The position numbers were made by a program, and so were the translations under genes. From contig CP170561.1 in the NCBI GenBank assembly GCA_042701975.1, positions 4,154,001 to 4,218,000 of the forward strand: a stretch of DNA of 64,000 nucleotides, read 5' to 3'. Positions 53,131 through 61,872 of the stretch are shown here, piece after piece (the stretch's first letter is position 1; the number at the start of each line of letters is the position of its first letter). The DNA comes from JAFALK01 sp042701975. GTDB lineage: Bacteria; Pseudomonadota; Gammaproteobacteria; Burkholderiales; Burkholderiaceae_C. Under the pieces are notes generated by a model. The model saw only the letters and a program-made list of their open reading frames with translations. It did no database searches and was not told the DNA's origin.

Positions 53131-53800
53131 CGTCCTTGGCTTTCAGGATGTAGCCGACGCCGCGCAGCGTGATGAGTGCCGCCTGGCTGGCTTCGAGCTT
53201 CTTGCGCAGGCGATGCACGTACAGATCCACGGCATCGGCGCTGGCCTCTTCGTCCAAGCTGAAGATGGCGTTCTGCAGCGTGGGCTTGGAGACGGCCTGG
53301 CCGTTCTTGAGCATCAGCGCCTCCAGCAGCGAACGCTCGCGCGGCGGCAGCGCCAGCTCCGCGCCGCTCAGGCTGAACTGGCGGGTGCGCAGGTCGTAGG
53401 CCAGGTCGGCGCATTGCAGGGTGTTGGCCTTGCCCGGCATCTGCCGCCGCACCATGGCCTGGATGCGGGCGACCAGCTCGCGGATCTCCACGGGCTTGAC
53501 GAGGTAGTCGTCCGCGCCGATCTCCAGGCACAGCACCTTCTGGTCGAGCGAGGCACTGGCGGTGAGCACCAGCACGGGCACGGCGTCACCGCGTTCGCGC
53601 AGCCGCCGCAGCACCGCCTTGCCGCTGAGCGTGCCGGGCAGGTTGAGGTCGAGCAGCACCACGTCGTAGGCATGCGCACGCAGCAGGGTGTCGGCGGCCT
53701 CGCCATCGGCCACGGGGTCGACGACGAAGGCTTGTTCGCGCAACAGCCGGGCCAGCCAGTTCGAAAGCTCGGGGCTGTCTTCGACCAGCAGGATCTTCAT
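53123..53800 (-). CDS. OmpR-family response regulator (TctD-like)
   Basis: A 225-aa two-domain regulator. The receiver has the acidic pair in LLVEDS, the phospho-acceptor Asp in VVLLDLNLPG (about residue 51) and Lys in YLVKPVE. The winged-helix domain (about 125-220) ends with the typical VDLYVHRLRKKLE and LRGVGYIL. It is divergent from the ABC importer genes (103-nt gap), which it probably controls. Confidence 0.92.
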   Translation of the reverse strand: MKILLVEDSPELSNWLARLLREQAFVVDPVADGEAADTLLRAHAYDVVLLDLNLPGTLSGKAVLRRLRERGDAVPVLVLTASASLDQKVLCLEIGADDYLVKPVEIRELVARIQAMVRRQMPGKANTLQCADLAYDLRTRQFSLSGAELALPPRERSLLEALMLKNGQAVSKPTLQNAIFSLDEEASADAVDLYVHRLRKKLEASQAALITLRGVGYILKAKDDA

Positions 53801-53902
53801 AGGGATAACCAGTAGGTTTTATGGACGGTGACGAAAGCGCGTCGAAAGAACGTCCTTCTTAAGCTGGCGGAGCCTACAACACATCACATAAGGAGACATG
53901 CA

Positions 53903-54910
53903 ATGCGATTTCCTGCCCGCACGATTCTGGCTGCCGCCCTCGCCCTCTCGGGTGCTGCCGTGCAAGCCGCCGAACCGATCACCATCATGGTCGGCGGCAT
54001 CAACAAGATCATCTACCTGCCGGCCAAGCTGACCGAGGTGCTGGGCTACTTCAAGGACGAAGGCCTGACCGTGGAGCTGCAGTCGCAGCCGGCCGGCGTG
54101 GACGCCGAGAACCAGCTGATCGCCGGTGCCGTGCAAGGCGTGGTGGGCTTCTACGACCACACCATCGACCTGCAGAGCAAGGGCAAGGAAATCGAGGCCA
54201 TCGCTGTCTTCTGCAAGGTGCCGGGCGAGGCCGAGATCGTCTCGACCAAGGCACTCGCCGCCGGCTTCAAGAGCATGGCTGATGCCAAGGGCAAGAACTA
54301 CACGCTGGGCGTGACGGGCCTGGGCTCCTCCACCGATTTCCTGACCCGCTATCTGGCCGACCGCGCCGGCGTGGCCAGCAAGGACTACTCGCTGCTGCCC
54401 GTGGGCGCCGGCAACACCTTCATCGCCGCGATGAAGCAGGACCGCATCCAGGCCGGCATGACGACCGAGCCGACGATCTCCGAAGTGCTCAAGAGCGGCG
54501 ACGGCAAGGTGATGGTCGACCTGCGCAACGAGAAGGACACCATCGCCGCGCTGGGCGGCATCTACCCGGCAGCGAGCCTGTACGTGCAGAACTCCTGGGC
54601 CGACAGCCACAAGGTCGAGGCCGGCAAGCTGGCGCGCGCCTTCGCCCGCACGATGAAGTGGATCAGCACGCACAGCGCTGCCGAGATTGCCGACAAGATG
54701 CCCAAGGACTACTACGGCAGCGACAAGGCGCTGTACGTCGCCGCCCTGCAAGCCTCGCTGCCCATGTACACGAACGATGGCCGCATGCCCGCAGGCGGCC
54801 CCGAGTCGGTGCTGAAGGTGCTGGCTGCGACCAAACCGGCCATCAAGGGCAAGAACATCGACCTCTCCAAGACCTACACGAACGCCTTCATCCCGGCGGA
54901 CATCAAATGA
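53903..54910 (+). CDS. ABC transporter substrate-binding protein (NMT1/SsuA type)
   Basis: A 335-aa periplasmic protein with a signal peptide ending AVQAAE. The ATG at 53903 follows AAGGAG. Similar to binding proteins for taurine, sulfonates, nitrate or thiamine precursors: ITIMVGGINKIIYLPAKL, ELQSQPAGVDAENQLIAGAV and GVTGLGSSTDFLTRYLAD. Substrate cannot be told from sequence; TctDE-type control suggests a carboxylate. Confidence 0.87.
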   Translation: MRFPARTILAAALALSGAAVQAAEPITIMVGGINKIIYLPAKLTEVLGYFKDEGLTVELQSQPAGVDAENQLIAGAVQGVVGFYDHTIDLQSKGKEIEAIAVFCKVPGEAEIVSTKALAAGFKSMADAKGKNYTLGVTGLGSSTDFLTRYLADRAGVASKDYSLLPVGAGNTFIAAMKQDRIQAGMTTEPTISEVLKSGDGKVMVDLRNEKDTIAALGGIYPAASLYVQNSWADSHKVEAGKLARAFARTMKWISTHSAAEIADKMPKDYYGSDKALYVAALQASLPMYTNDGRMPAGGPESVLKVLAATKPAIKGKNIDLSKTYTNAFIPADIK

Positions 54911-55683
54911 GCGCAGCCATCGAATTCAAGGACGTCTCCCTGCGCTTCATCTCGCAGGACGGCAACGCCACCGTCGCGTTGCGCAACTTCAGCATGAGCG
55001 TGGCCAAGGGCGAGTTCATCGCCATCGTCGGCCCCACCGGCTGCGGCAAGAGCACGACGCTGAACATGATCACCGGCTTGTTGAAGCCCACGGTGGGCGA
55101 GGTCTCGATCATGGGCAACAAGGTCGCAGGCATCGATCCGCGCATCGGTTTCGTGTTCCAGGCCGACGCCGTCTTCCCTTGGCGCAATGTGCTGGACAAC
55201 GTGGCCGCCGGCCCGATGTTCCGCGGCATGGGCAAGAAGGAAGCGCACGAACTGGCCCAGGGCTGGATCGAGCGCGTGGGCCTCGGCAAGTTCGCCAAGC
55301 ACTACCCGCACCAGCTCTCGGGCGGCATGCGCAAGCGTGTGGCGCTGGCGCAGACCTTCATCAACAAGCCCGAGATCTTGCTGATGGACGAGCCCTTCTC
55401 GGCGCTCGACATGCAGACCCGCACGCTGATGCAGGACGAGCTGCTCGGCCTGTGGAGCCAGAGCGGCGGCTCGGTGGTGTTCGTCACGCACGATATTGAG
55501 GAAGCGATCGCGCTGGCCGACCGCGTCTTCGTGCTGTCGGCGCGCCCGGCACGCCTGAAGCAGGTCTACCAGATCGACCTCCCGCGCCCGCGCGTGATGG
55601 CTGAGGTGCGCTACGACCCGCGCTTCATCGAGCTCTCGAAGCAGATCTGGAACGATCTGCGCGATGAAGCCGTTCTGCATTGA
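54907..55683 (+). CDS. ABC transporter ATP-binding protein
   Basis: A 258-aa ATPase of the nitrate/sulfonate/taurine class: Walker A GPTGCGKST, signature LSGGMRKRVALAQ, Walker B ILLMDEPFSALD, and H-loop VTHDIEEA. It overlaps the binding-protein gene by 4 nt. Confidence 0.93.
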   Translation: MSAAIEFKDVSLRFISQDGNATVALRNFSMSVAKGEFIAIVGPTGCGKSTTLNMITGLLKPTVGEVSIMGNKVAGIDPRIGFVFQADAVFPWRNVLDNVAAGPMFRGMGKKEAHELAQGWIERVGLGKFAKHYPHQLSGGMRKRVALAQTFINKPEILLMDEPFSALDMQTRTLMQDELLGLWSQSGGSVVFVTHDIEEAIALADRVFVLSARPARLKQVYQIDLPRPRVMAEVRYDPRFIELSKQIWNDLRDEAVLH

Positions 55684-55695
55684 AGGAGCAAGAAC

Positions 55696-56550
55696 ATGAC
55701 TGACATGGCATTGCCCGCGGCGCTCAGCGACGAAGCCCTGGCGAAGGAATCCGAAACCGCGCAACGCAGCATCCGCAACCGCCGCTACATGATCATCGGC
55801 CTGCGCTTCGCGGTGCTGATCGTGGCTCTGATCCTGTGGGAAGTGGCCGCGCGCCGGAAGTGGATCGATCCCTTCTTCTACGCCCAGCCCTCCACCATCT
55901 GGGATCAGATCGTGGACTGGGTGCAGAACGGCACGGCGCAGGGTTCGCTCTGGCGCCAGGTCGAGGTCACACTGGAAGAGACTGTGCTCGGCTTCCTGAT
56001 TGGCTCGGTGGCCGGCGTGTTCTGCGGCATCGTGCTGGGCCGCAACAAGCTGCTCTCGGACATCTTCAGCCTGTACATCCAGATCGCCAACTCGATCCCG
56101 CGCGTGGTGCTGGGCTCGATCTTCGTGATCGCGCTGGGCCTCGGCATGGCGTCCAAGGTGGCGCTAGCCGTGGTGATGGTGTTCTTCGTCGTCTTCAACA
56201 ACGCCTTCCAGGGCGTGCGTGAAGCCGACAAATACCTGATCGCCAACGCCCAGATCCTCGGCGCCTCGCCGCGCCAGCTGACGACGGCGGTGGTGATCCC
56301 CTCGGCGATGTCCTGGATCCTGGCCAGCCTGCACGTGAGCTTCGGCTTTGCGCTGGTTGGCGCGGTGGTCGGCGAGTTCCTCGGCGCCAAGGAAGGCATC
56401 GGCCTGCTGATCTCCACGGCCCAGGGCGCCTTCAACGCCGCCGGCGTGTTCGCCGCGATGATCGTGCTGGCTGTCGTGGCGCTGGCAGCGGACTTCCTGC
56501 TGACGCGCCTGGAGAAGCGCATGCTGAAGTGGCGGCCGGCGAGCTTCTGA
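55696..56550 (+). CDS. ABC transporter permease
   Basis: A 284-aa inner-membrane permease of the SsuC/TauC class with about six helices. The EAA-type coupling motif reads EADKYLIANAQILGASPRQ (about residues 175-193). AAGGAG lies before the start. It completes the binding protein-ATPase-permease operon. Confidence 0.92.
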   Translation: MTDMALPAALSDEALAKESETAQRSIRNRRYMIIGLRFAVLIVALILWEVAARRKWIDPFFYAQPSTIWDQIVDWVQNGTAQGSLWRQVEVTLEETVLGFLIGSVAGVFCGIVLGRNKLLSDIFSLYIQIANSIPRVVLGSIFVIALGLGMASKVALAVVMVFFVVFNNAFQGVREADKYLIANAQILGASPRQLTTAVVIPSAMSWILASLHVSFGFALVGAVVGEFLGAKEGIGLLISTAQGAFNAAGVFAAMIVLAVVALAADFLLTRLEKRMLKWRPASF

Positions 56551-56574
56551 TCGCCAGTTCACCAGCTCGGACCG

Positions 56575-56607
56575 AAGCCCTGTGGCGCTCCTGCCGCGGG
56601 GCTTTTT
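56575..56607 (+). terminator. Intrinsic terminator of the ABC operon
   Basis: AAGCCCTGTGGC pairs (with one G-U pair) to GCCGCGGGGCTT across a 6-nt loop, followed by TTTTT. It begins 24 nt after the permease stop. Confidence 0.8.
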
Positions 56608-56696
56608 CTTTACGCGAACCGTTGCCGCAAGGACGGCTGGTCTGCGGCTAGCATCGCCGGCGCTGCAGAAGACAACAAGCAGGCAAGGAGCGAACC

Positions 56697-57815
56697 ATGG
56701 CGGGCTTTGCGGACAGGAAGGCTGAAGGGGCGGAAGAGGCCTTGCAAGTGGACGCTGCGACGGCAGTCCTGCGGTTTCAACGCGCCCAGCGATTCATGAA
56801 GATTTCGACAGGCCTGCTGGCGGTGAGCCTCCTCGCGGTTCTTGCCTGCCTGCGCCTCGAATGGTCGCACCTCGTTCCCTACCTGATGTGGAACCATGTC
56901 GCCGTCATTGCCGTCATCGGATACGGCATGTTCGCAGTGCGCAGGATCCCCCGCCCCCCGCTCGGCAGAGCGTCGCCACGGCTACGCGAGTTGTTTTCTC
57001 GATCGATCCTGATCACTGCGCTCGTCGCAGCTGGAGTGGCGGTGCCCAATTGGGTTCCAACCGGCTTTGACATGGGCCGGGCGCCCGACGGCAGCGCTGC
57101 AACCAGCCACAGCTGGCACGCCTCGGCAGACGACGTGCGCTACTTTGAAAACTTCAATCGTGGCCCCGATCAGGAGATCTCCAAGCTGCAGTACGACGAA
57201 CTCAACCGCAGCCTGTATTCGAACTTTGCTCGAGGCTGGGTCTTGTTCTCGTTCATTGCCATGCTCACCTGGCGCTTCATCGCGCTGCGCTGGCGGGATG
57301 TTTCCTCCACAGTCCCTTCGGGGCCAGTTGCGACCCTGTCACCAACACCCAGTGCCTCCGCCTCTGCAGGTACAAGGTCGACCGTCCTGGTTGCCGGCAT
57401 CTGGTCGCTGGGCCTGGGCCTGAACCTGCTGAACTTCTGGGTCGTGCCTGCAGAACATGCCTGCAACATGCGCATGCCTCCAGAGATGATGCCGATCGTC
57501 CTGGCAATGCCGCTGGTGTTCTTTGGCGCTTCGGCACTGTTCACGAAGAAAGCACCCTTCATTTCGCCGTGGATAGCCAGCCTCATCGACGAGCGCCTGG
57601 GGCCGAGCCGCACGCAAGCCTTCATGGTCCGGCTCAAGCCCTTGCTGCTATTTTCCGTGGCAAGCCTCGTCACCGCGGCTGCAGCAGCCCGGTCCTGCTG
57701 GCAAGCTGGAGCGGGTCTGGCGGACTGGACCATTCCCGGCTTCTTCATTTCCGCAGGCCTGGCCCTTGCGCTGATGCATCTGGTCCTGCGTTGGCGAGGG
57801 GTGGCCGGCGTCTAG
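56697..57815 (+). CDS. Membrane protein of unknown function
   Basis: A 372-aa protein with about 7-8 hydrophobic segments (for example about 36-54, 62-80, 98-116, 190-206, 232-250, 268-286, 320-336, 345-362). A soluble loop of about 70 residues (about 120-185) with SWHASADDVRYFENFNRG lies between segments 3 and 4. No known family. Its codon use is somewhat less extreme than its neighbours. Confidence 0.7.
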   Translation: MAGFADRKAEGAEEALQVDAATAVLRFQRAQRFMKISTGLLAVSLLAVLACLRLEWSHLVPYLMWNHVAVIAVIGYGMFAVRRIPRPPLGRASPRLRELFSRSILITALVAAGVAVPNWVPTGFDMGRAPDGSAATSHSWHASADDVRYFENFNRGPDQEISKLQYDELNRSLYSNFARGWVLFSFIAMLTWRFIALRWRDVSSTVPSGPVATLSPTPSASASAGTRSTVLVAGIWSLGLGLNLLNFWVVPAEHACNMRMPPEMMPIVLAMPLVFFGASALFTKKAPFISPWIASLIDERLGPSRTQAFMVRLKPLLLFSVASLVTAAAAARSCWQAGAGLADWTIPGFFISAGLALALMHLVLRWRGVAGV

Positions 57816-57846
57816 CAAGAAGCACCCACTTTGCCGGGCCATCGGC

Positions 57847-57880
57847 GTCGCCCCCTTGAGGGGATGGCGCGAAGCGCCGC
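57847..57880. repeat. REP-like double hairpin between convergent genes
   Basis: CCCC-TTGA-GGGG followed by GGCGC-GAA-GCGCC (57866-57878). This CCCCCTTGAGGGG/GCGCGAAGCGC pattern resembles short repeats I recall downstream of genes in Burkholderiales genomes. Here it probably acts as a two-way transcript end. Confidence 0.55.
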
Positions 57881-57890
57881 GGGAGGAGGG

Positions 57891-59663
57891 CTAAAGATCC
57901 GTGGGCATCGTGAAGGCGCTATCGCGCACTTCAATCGTCGGCAACGGCGGCGCCAGCGGCGGCCCCATCACCCGGTTGCGACCACCGTGCTTGGCGCGGT
58001 AGAGCCACTGATCGGCGTCGGCAATCAGCACGTCGAGGTTGGGCTGGCCGCGCAGGTCGGCCATGCCGATGCTGGCGGTGACCTTGATCTGCTTCTGGCC
58101 GGACTGGATGGTCTGCGATTCCAGGCCCACGCGCAGGCGCTCGGCCAGCACGTGGCCTTGCTCCAGCGTGGTCTCGGGCAGGAGCAGCAGGAATTCCTCG
58201 CCGCCCCAGCGCGCGATCAGATCACTCGTGCGGCAGGTGTTGGTCAGCAGATTGGCCAAGGCCTTGAGCACCACGTCGCCGGCAGCGTGGCCGTAGATGT
58301 CGTTGACCTGCTTGAAGTGGTCGATGTCGATCATGGCCGCCGTCAGCGGGCGGCCACGACGCGCGGCCGTGTTCCAGATGCCCTGGGCGCGTTCGATGAA
58401 GGCGCGGCGGTTCAGCAGGCCCGTGAGCGGGTCCAGCCGCGCCAGCAGTTCAGCCTCATGGCGCGCCAGCTCGAAGCGGCGGATGTCGCGGGCCAGGGCC
58501 AGGGCCAGCAGCGTTGCTTCGATGGCCAGGGCCACGTCGGCCGCGCGGAAACTCCAGTCGCCGAAGGGCAGCACGCCGGCATCGGCCAGCAGCGAGATGC
58601 CGACGCCGATCAGACTGATCGAACCAGCCGCCACGAAGTAGACCGCCGCATTGATCTGGCGCCGCCAGGCCTGCACCGCAAAGGCCAGCATGGCGAGCAC
58701 GCCAGCCGAAACGCTGAGGTAGGCCACGCGATAGGACAGCGCCTGCGAATCGGCCAACACGCTGAGCAGCGCCAGGCCGCCCAGCGCCACGCACACGCCG
58801 ATCAGCAGCCGGCGGGCCAGGCGCGCCGTGCGCCCGATCTCAAGGAAATTCCAGGCAAAGGCGATGCCGCTGATGGCCCAGGCCACCATGAAGCTGTAGG
58901 AGGCATAGCGCTGCAGGAAGACGGCATCGGGCCACAGGAAGGCCAGGCCGTGGCCCGAGTAGGCAAGGTTGGCGCCGACGAAGCAGCTCAGGTGGACGGC
59001 GTAGAGCAAATAGCTGAGCTTGCGAACGCCCAGGAAGACGATGATGTTGTAGGTCATCAGCGCCATCATGTAGCCGTACAGCAGGCCGTAGAAGTACTGC
59101 ACGTTGGCCTGGCTGCGCGAGGCGTTGGCCTGCAGTTCGAGCTCGACCGGCAACACCATCGGGCCTTCGGAATCCACGCGGATGAAGACCTCGGTGAGGT
59201 CGGGCTGCACATGCAGCGGGAAGGCGAAGCCACGGCCGGGCATCACGGTCACGCCGCCGTCGAGCGCGGTGGCTTCATCGCCGCTGTGCCAGCGCGCGAT
59301 CGTCTGGCCGCCCTGCACCTGGAAGACGTCCACGTGGTCGAGCCAGCTCATGCCCACGTCGAGCTGCACGCGGATCGGATCGTCCAGCCCGTTCACCAGG
59401 CGCAGATAAATCCAGACGGGCGGTGCCGACAGGCCAGGGCTGAAGACGGGCTTGGTCTGCGGGCGAAAAGCCCCTTGCGCCAGCGCCGCCCTCGCTTGCT
59501 CCAGGCTGAGCGGGACGCCCTCGCGCTCCTGCAGGTAGAGCAGGTGCGTGCCGAGCGGGCCTGAGGGCAGATGGTCGAGGCGGACGGTGTCGGCCAGGGC
59601 GGAGCGGCCCAGCAGCGCCAGCAGGAGGATCAGGAAACCACGGAGCAGGTCTTTGAGATGCAT
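57891..59663 (-). CDS. Diguanylate cyclase with 7TMR-DISM sensor
   Basis: A 590-aa signalling protein that should make cyclic di-GMP. Signal peptide (1-24), an extracytoplasmic DISMED2-type carbohydrate-binding-like domain (about 40-180), seven membrane helices (about 190-395), then a GGDEF domain (about 415-575) with an intact active site RWGGEEFLLLLPE. The segment DPLTGLLNRRAFIERA marks the domain start. No inhibitory RxxD site is obvious before the GGEEF motif. Confidence 0.9.
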   Translation of the reverse strand: MHLKDLLRGFLILLLALLGRSALADTVRLDHLPSGPLGTHLLYLQEREGVPLSLEQARAALAQGAFRPQTKPVFSPGLSAPPVWIYLRLVNGLDDPIRVQLDVGMSWLDHVDVFQVQGGQTIARWHSGDEATALDGGVTVMPGRGFAFPLHVQPDLTEVFIRVDSEGPMVLPVELELQANASRSQANVQYFYGLLYGYMMALMTYNIIVFLGVRKLSYLLYAVHLSCFVGANLAYSGHGLAFLWPDAVFLQRYASYSFMVAWAISGIAFAWNFLEIGRTARLARRLLIGVCVALGGLALLSVLADSQALSYRVAYLSVSAGVLAMLAFAVQAWRRQINAAVYFVAAGSISLIGVGISLLADAGVLPFGDWSFRAADVALAIEATLLALALARDIRRFELARHEAELLARLDPLTGLLNRRAFIERAQGIWNTAARRGRPLTAAMIDIDHFKQVNDIYGHAAGDVVLKALANLLTNTCRTSDLIARWGGEEFLLLLPETTLEQGHVLAERLRVGLESQTIQSGQKQIKVTASIGMADLRGQPNLDVLIADADQWLYRAKHGGRNRVMGPPLAPPLPTIEVRDSAFTMPTDL

Positions 59664-59729
59664 GCTTGTCGGTGGGTGGCTTGAACTCGTCCGAACTTCG
59701 TTTGAACTTCGTCTGAAGTCCCCCGGACT

Positions 59730-60362
59730 TCAGGCGTCTTTGGTGCCAAAGATCTTGTCGCCGGCATCACCCAGGCCCGGGATGATGTAGCCCTGTTCGT
59801 TCAGATGGTCGTCAATGGCTGCGGTCCAGCAGCGCACGTCGGGGTGGGCGGCGGTCAGCGCCTTCACGCCTTCGGGCGCAGCCACGAGGACCAGGGCGCG
59901 GATGTCGGTGGCGCCACGCTTCTTGAGCAGATCGATCGTGGCGATCATCGAGCCGGCGGTGGCCAGCATCGGGTCGACGATCAGGGCCGTGCGCTGGTCG
60001 AGCTGGCCGACGAAGCGCTCGAAGTAGTGCACCGGCTGCAGCGTTTCATGGTCGCGGGCCAGGCCGACGACGCTGACCTTGGCGTTGGGCATCATGTCGA
60101 GCACGCCGTCCAGCATGCCGAGACCGGCGCGCAGGATGGGCACGACGGTGACCTTGCGGCCGGCGATCTGGTCGATCTCGACCGGGCCGCACCAGCCTTC
60201 GATCTGGGTCTTCTCAAGCGGGAAGTCGGCCGTGGCCTCGTAGGCGAGCAGGCGCGCGACTTCGCCGGTCAGCTCGCGGAACTTCTTGGTCGAGATGTCG
60301 CCCTCGCGCATGAGGCCGATCTTGTGCTTGACCAGGGGGTGGCGGACTTCGATGACGGCCAT
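59730..60362 (-). CDS. upp: Uracil phosphoribosyltransferase
   Basis: Salvage enzyme making UMP from uracil and PRPP (EC 2.4.2.9). The 210-aa product is full length: HPLVKHKIGLMR at the start, VPILRAGLGMLDG, the PRPP loop VDPMLATAGSMIATID (about 130-145) and the uracil-binding C-terminal YIIPGLGDAGDKIFGTK. Confidence 0.96.
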   Translation of the reverse strand: MAVIEVRHPLVKHKIGLMREGDISTKKFRELTGEVARLLAYEATADFPLEKTQIEGWCGPVEIDQIAGRKVTVVPILRAGLGMLDGVLDMMPNAKVSVVGLARDHETLQPVHYFERFVGQLDQRTALIVDPMLATAGSMIATIDLLKKRGATDIRALVLVAAPEGVKALTAAHPDVRCWTAAIDDHLNEQGYIIPGLGDAGDKIFGTKDA

Positions 60363-60409
60363 GTTCTTTTGCGCTTCTTGTGTACGTTGAATGCAGGAAT
60401 TATGGGTGC

Positions 60410-61177
60410 TCAGCCCTTGGAATGGCTGCGCTGGCGCAGTGCCTCATAAAGGCACACACCGGCCGCCACCGAGACGTTGAGACTTTCCACCGCTCCGGCC
60501 ATCGGGATGCTGACGAGCTCGTCGCAAGTCTTGCCGGTGAGCTGGCGCATGCCCGAGCCTTCGGCGCCCAGCACCAGGGCCACGGGGCGGGTCATGTCGA
60601 CGTCGTAGATCGAACGCTCGGCGCGGTCGGAGGTGCCGACGACCCAGATGTCGCGCTCCTTCAGCTCATTGAGCGTGCGGGCCAGGTTGGTGACCATCAG
60701 GTAGGGCACGGTCTCGGCCGCGCCGCTGGCCACCTTGGCCACGGTGGCGTTCAGGCCCACGGCGTGGTCCTTGGGCGCGACGACGGCATGTGCACCCGCG
60801 CCATCGGCCACGCGCAAGCAGGCGCCGAGGTTGTGCGGATCGGTCACGCCATCGAGCACGAGCAGCAGCGGCGCGGCGCCGCCCTCCTCCATCGCGGCTT
60901 CCACGCCTTCGAGCACCTCGTCCAGGGAGTGGCTCATGGCCACGGGATTGACCCGCGCCACGACGCCCTGGTGACGGTCATTGCCCGCCAGGCGCAACAG
61001 GCGTTCGCCGTCGCTGTCGACGAGCTTGACGCCGGCTTCCGCCGCGCGCTCCTTCAGGCCCTTCATGCGCTGGTCGCGGCGCTCGCCATCCACATGGACT
61101 TCGAGAACGGATTTGGGGTGGGTCTTGAGTCGGACCGTCACGGCGTGAAAGCCGAACAGGATCTTGGAGGAGCTCAT
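60410..61177 (-). CDS. rlmB: 23S rRNA 2'-O-methyltransferase RlmB-like (SpoU family)
   Basis: A 255-aa TrmH/SpoU-family RNA methyltransferase. An N-terminal RNA-binding L30e-like domain (FGFHAVTVRLK to HQGVVARV, about 8-85) precedes the knotted catalytic domain with LDGVTDPHNLGACLRVAD (motif 1), LVLGAEGSGMRQL (motif 2) and SIPMAGAVESLNVSVAAGV (motif 3). RlmB methylates G2251 of 23S rRNA. It overlaps the DUF1624 gene by 4 nt. Confidence 0.92.
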   Translation of the reverse strand: MSSSKILFGFHAVTVRLKTHPKSVLEVHVDGERRDQRMKGLKERAAEAGVKLVDSDGERLLRLAGNDRHQGVVARVNPVAMSHSLDEVLEGVEAAMEEGGAAPLLLVLDGVTDPHNLGACLRVADGAGAHAVVAPKDHAVGLNATVAKVASGAAETVPYLMVTNLARTLNELKERDIWVVGTSDRAERSIYDVDMTRPVALVLGAEGSGMRQLTGKTCDELVSIPMAGAVESLNVSVAAGVCLYEALRQRSHSKG

Positions 61178-61869
61178 GCGCGCATCGTAAGCGTTAGGAG
61201 GCCCAGCATCACGGGCTGGTGCAACATGTAGTAAGACAGCGACCAGCGGCCCAGGAAAGCCAGCGGTCGCAGGAAAGCCGGGAGTTCGCCGGCCAGCAGC
61301 TTGGGCACCGCGCGCCCGAGGCCATAGCCCCAGAGCATGACGCCGAACCACGGCGCCAGCGGCACGTAGTCCTCGGTCGTCGGCTTGTGGGTGACGAGGC
61401 CCACCCAGTCCGTCCATCGGCTGTCGAAGAACGGATGCTGCAGGAAGAACGGTGCTGCGATGACCGCCGCACCAACCAGCAAGCAGTGAACCGGCCGCGG
61501 CTGCCACAGGCGCAGCAGCACCAGCATCACGGCCATGCCGTGCAGCACGCCGAAGCTGATGAAGCTGCCCGGAAACATCCACATCGAGCCGGCCGTGACC
61601 GCCAGCGCACAGCCGACGATCTGCAGCCAGCGGCGCCAGAAGCGCGGCCAGGCCGGCTCCCCCAGCGCCTGCGCCAGACCGGCGCAAAGCAGGAAGAGGC
61701 TGACGATGGCCGTGCGCTGCAGCGTCCAGTGCGGGTCGCGGTAGAAGTCGGCGTTCAGCTTGCCGAACTGGACCAGGTCAAAGCAGAAGTGATAGGCCGT
61801 CATCCAGACCATGGCGACGCCGCGAAGGGCGTCGAGCCGGGGCTGGCGGGCGGCCGGGGCGGCGGTCAA
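61174..61869 (-). CDS. DUF1624 membrane protein (acyltransferase-like)
   Basis: A 231-aa protein with about seven hydrophobic segments. RLDALRGVAMVWMTAYHFCFDL at the N-terminus is the typical start of this family, which is related to heparan-alpha-glucosaminide N-acetyltransferase. The specific reaction is unknown. It sits between rlmB (4-nt overlap) and the fumarase gene (3-nt gap). Confidence 0.83.
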   Translation of the reverse strand: MTAAPAARQPRLDALRGVAMVWMTAYHFCFDLVQFGKLNADFYRDPHWTLQRTAIVSLFLLCAGLAQALGEPAWPRFWRRWLQIVGCALAVTAGSMWMFPGSFISFGVLHGMAVMLVLLRLWQPRPVHCLLVGAAVIAAPFFLQHPFFDSRWTDWVGLVTHKPTTEDYVPLAPWFGVMLWGYGLGRAVPKLLAGELPAFLRPLAFLGRWSLSYYMLHQPVMLGLLTLTMRA

Positions 61870-61872
61870 GCC

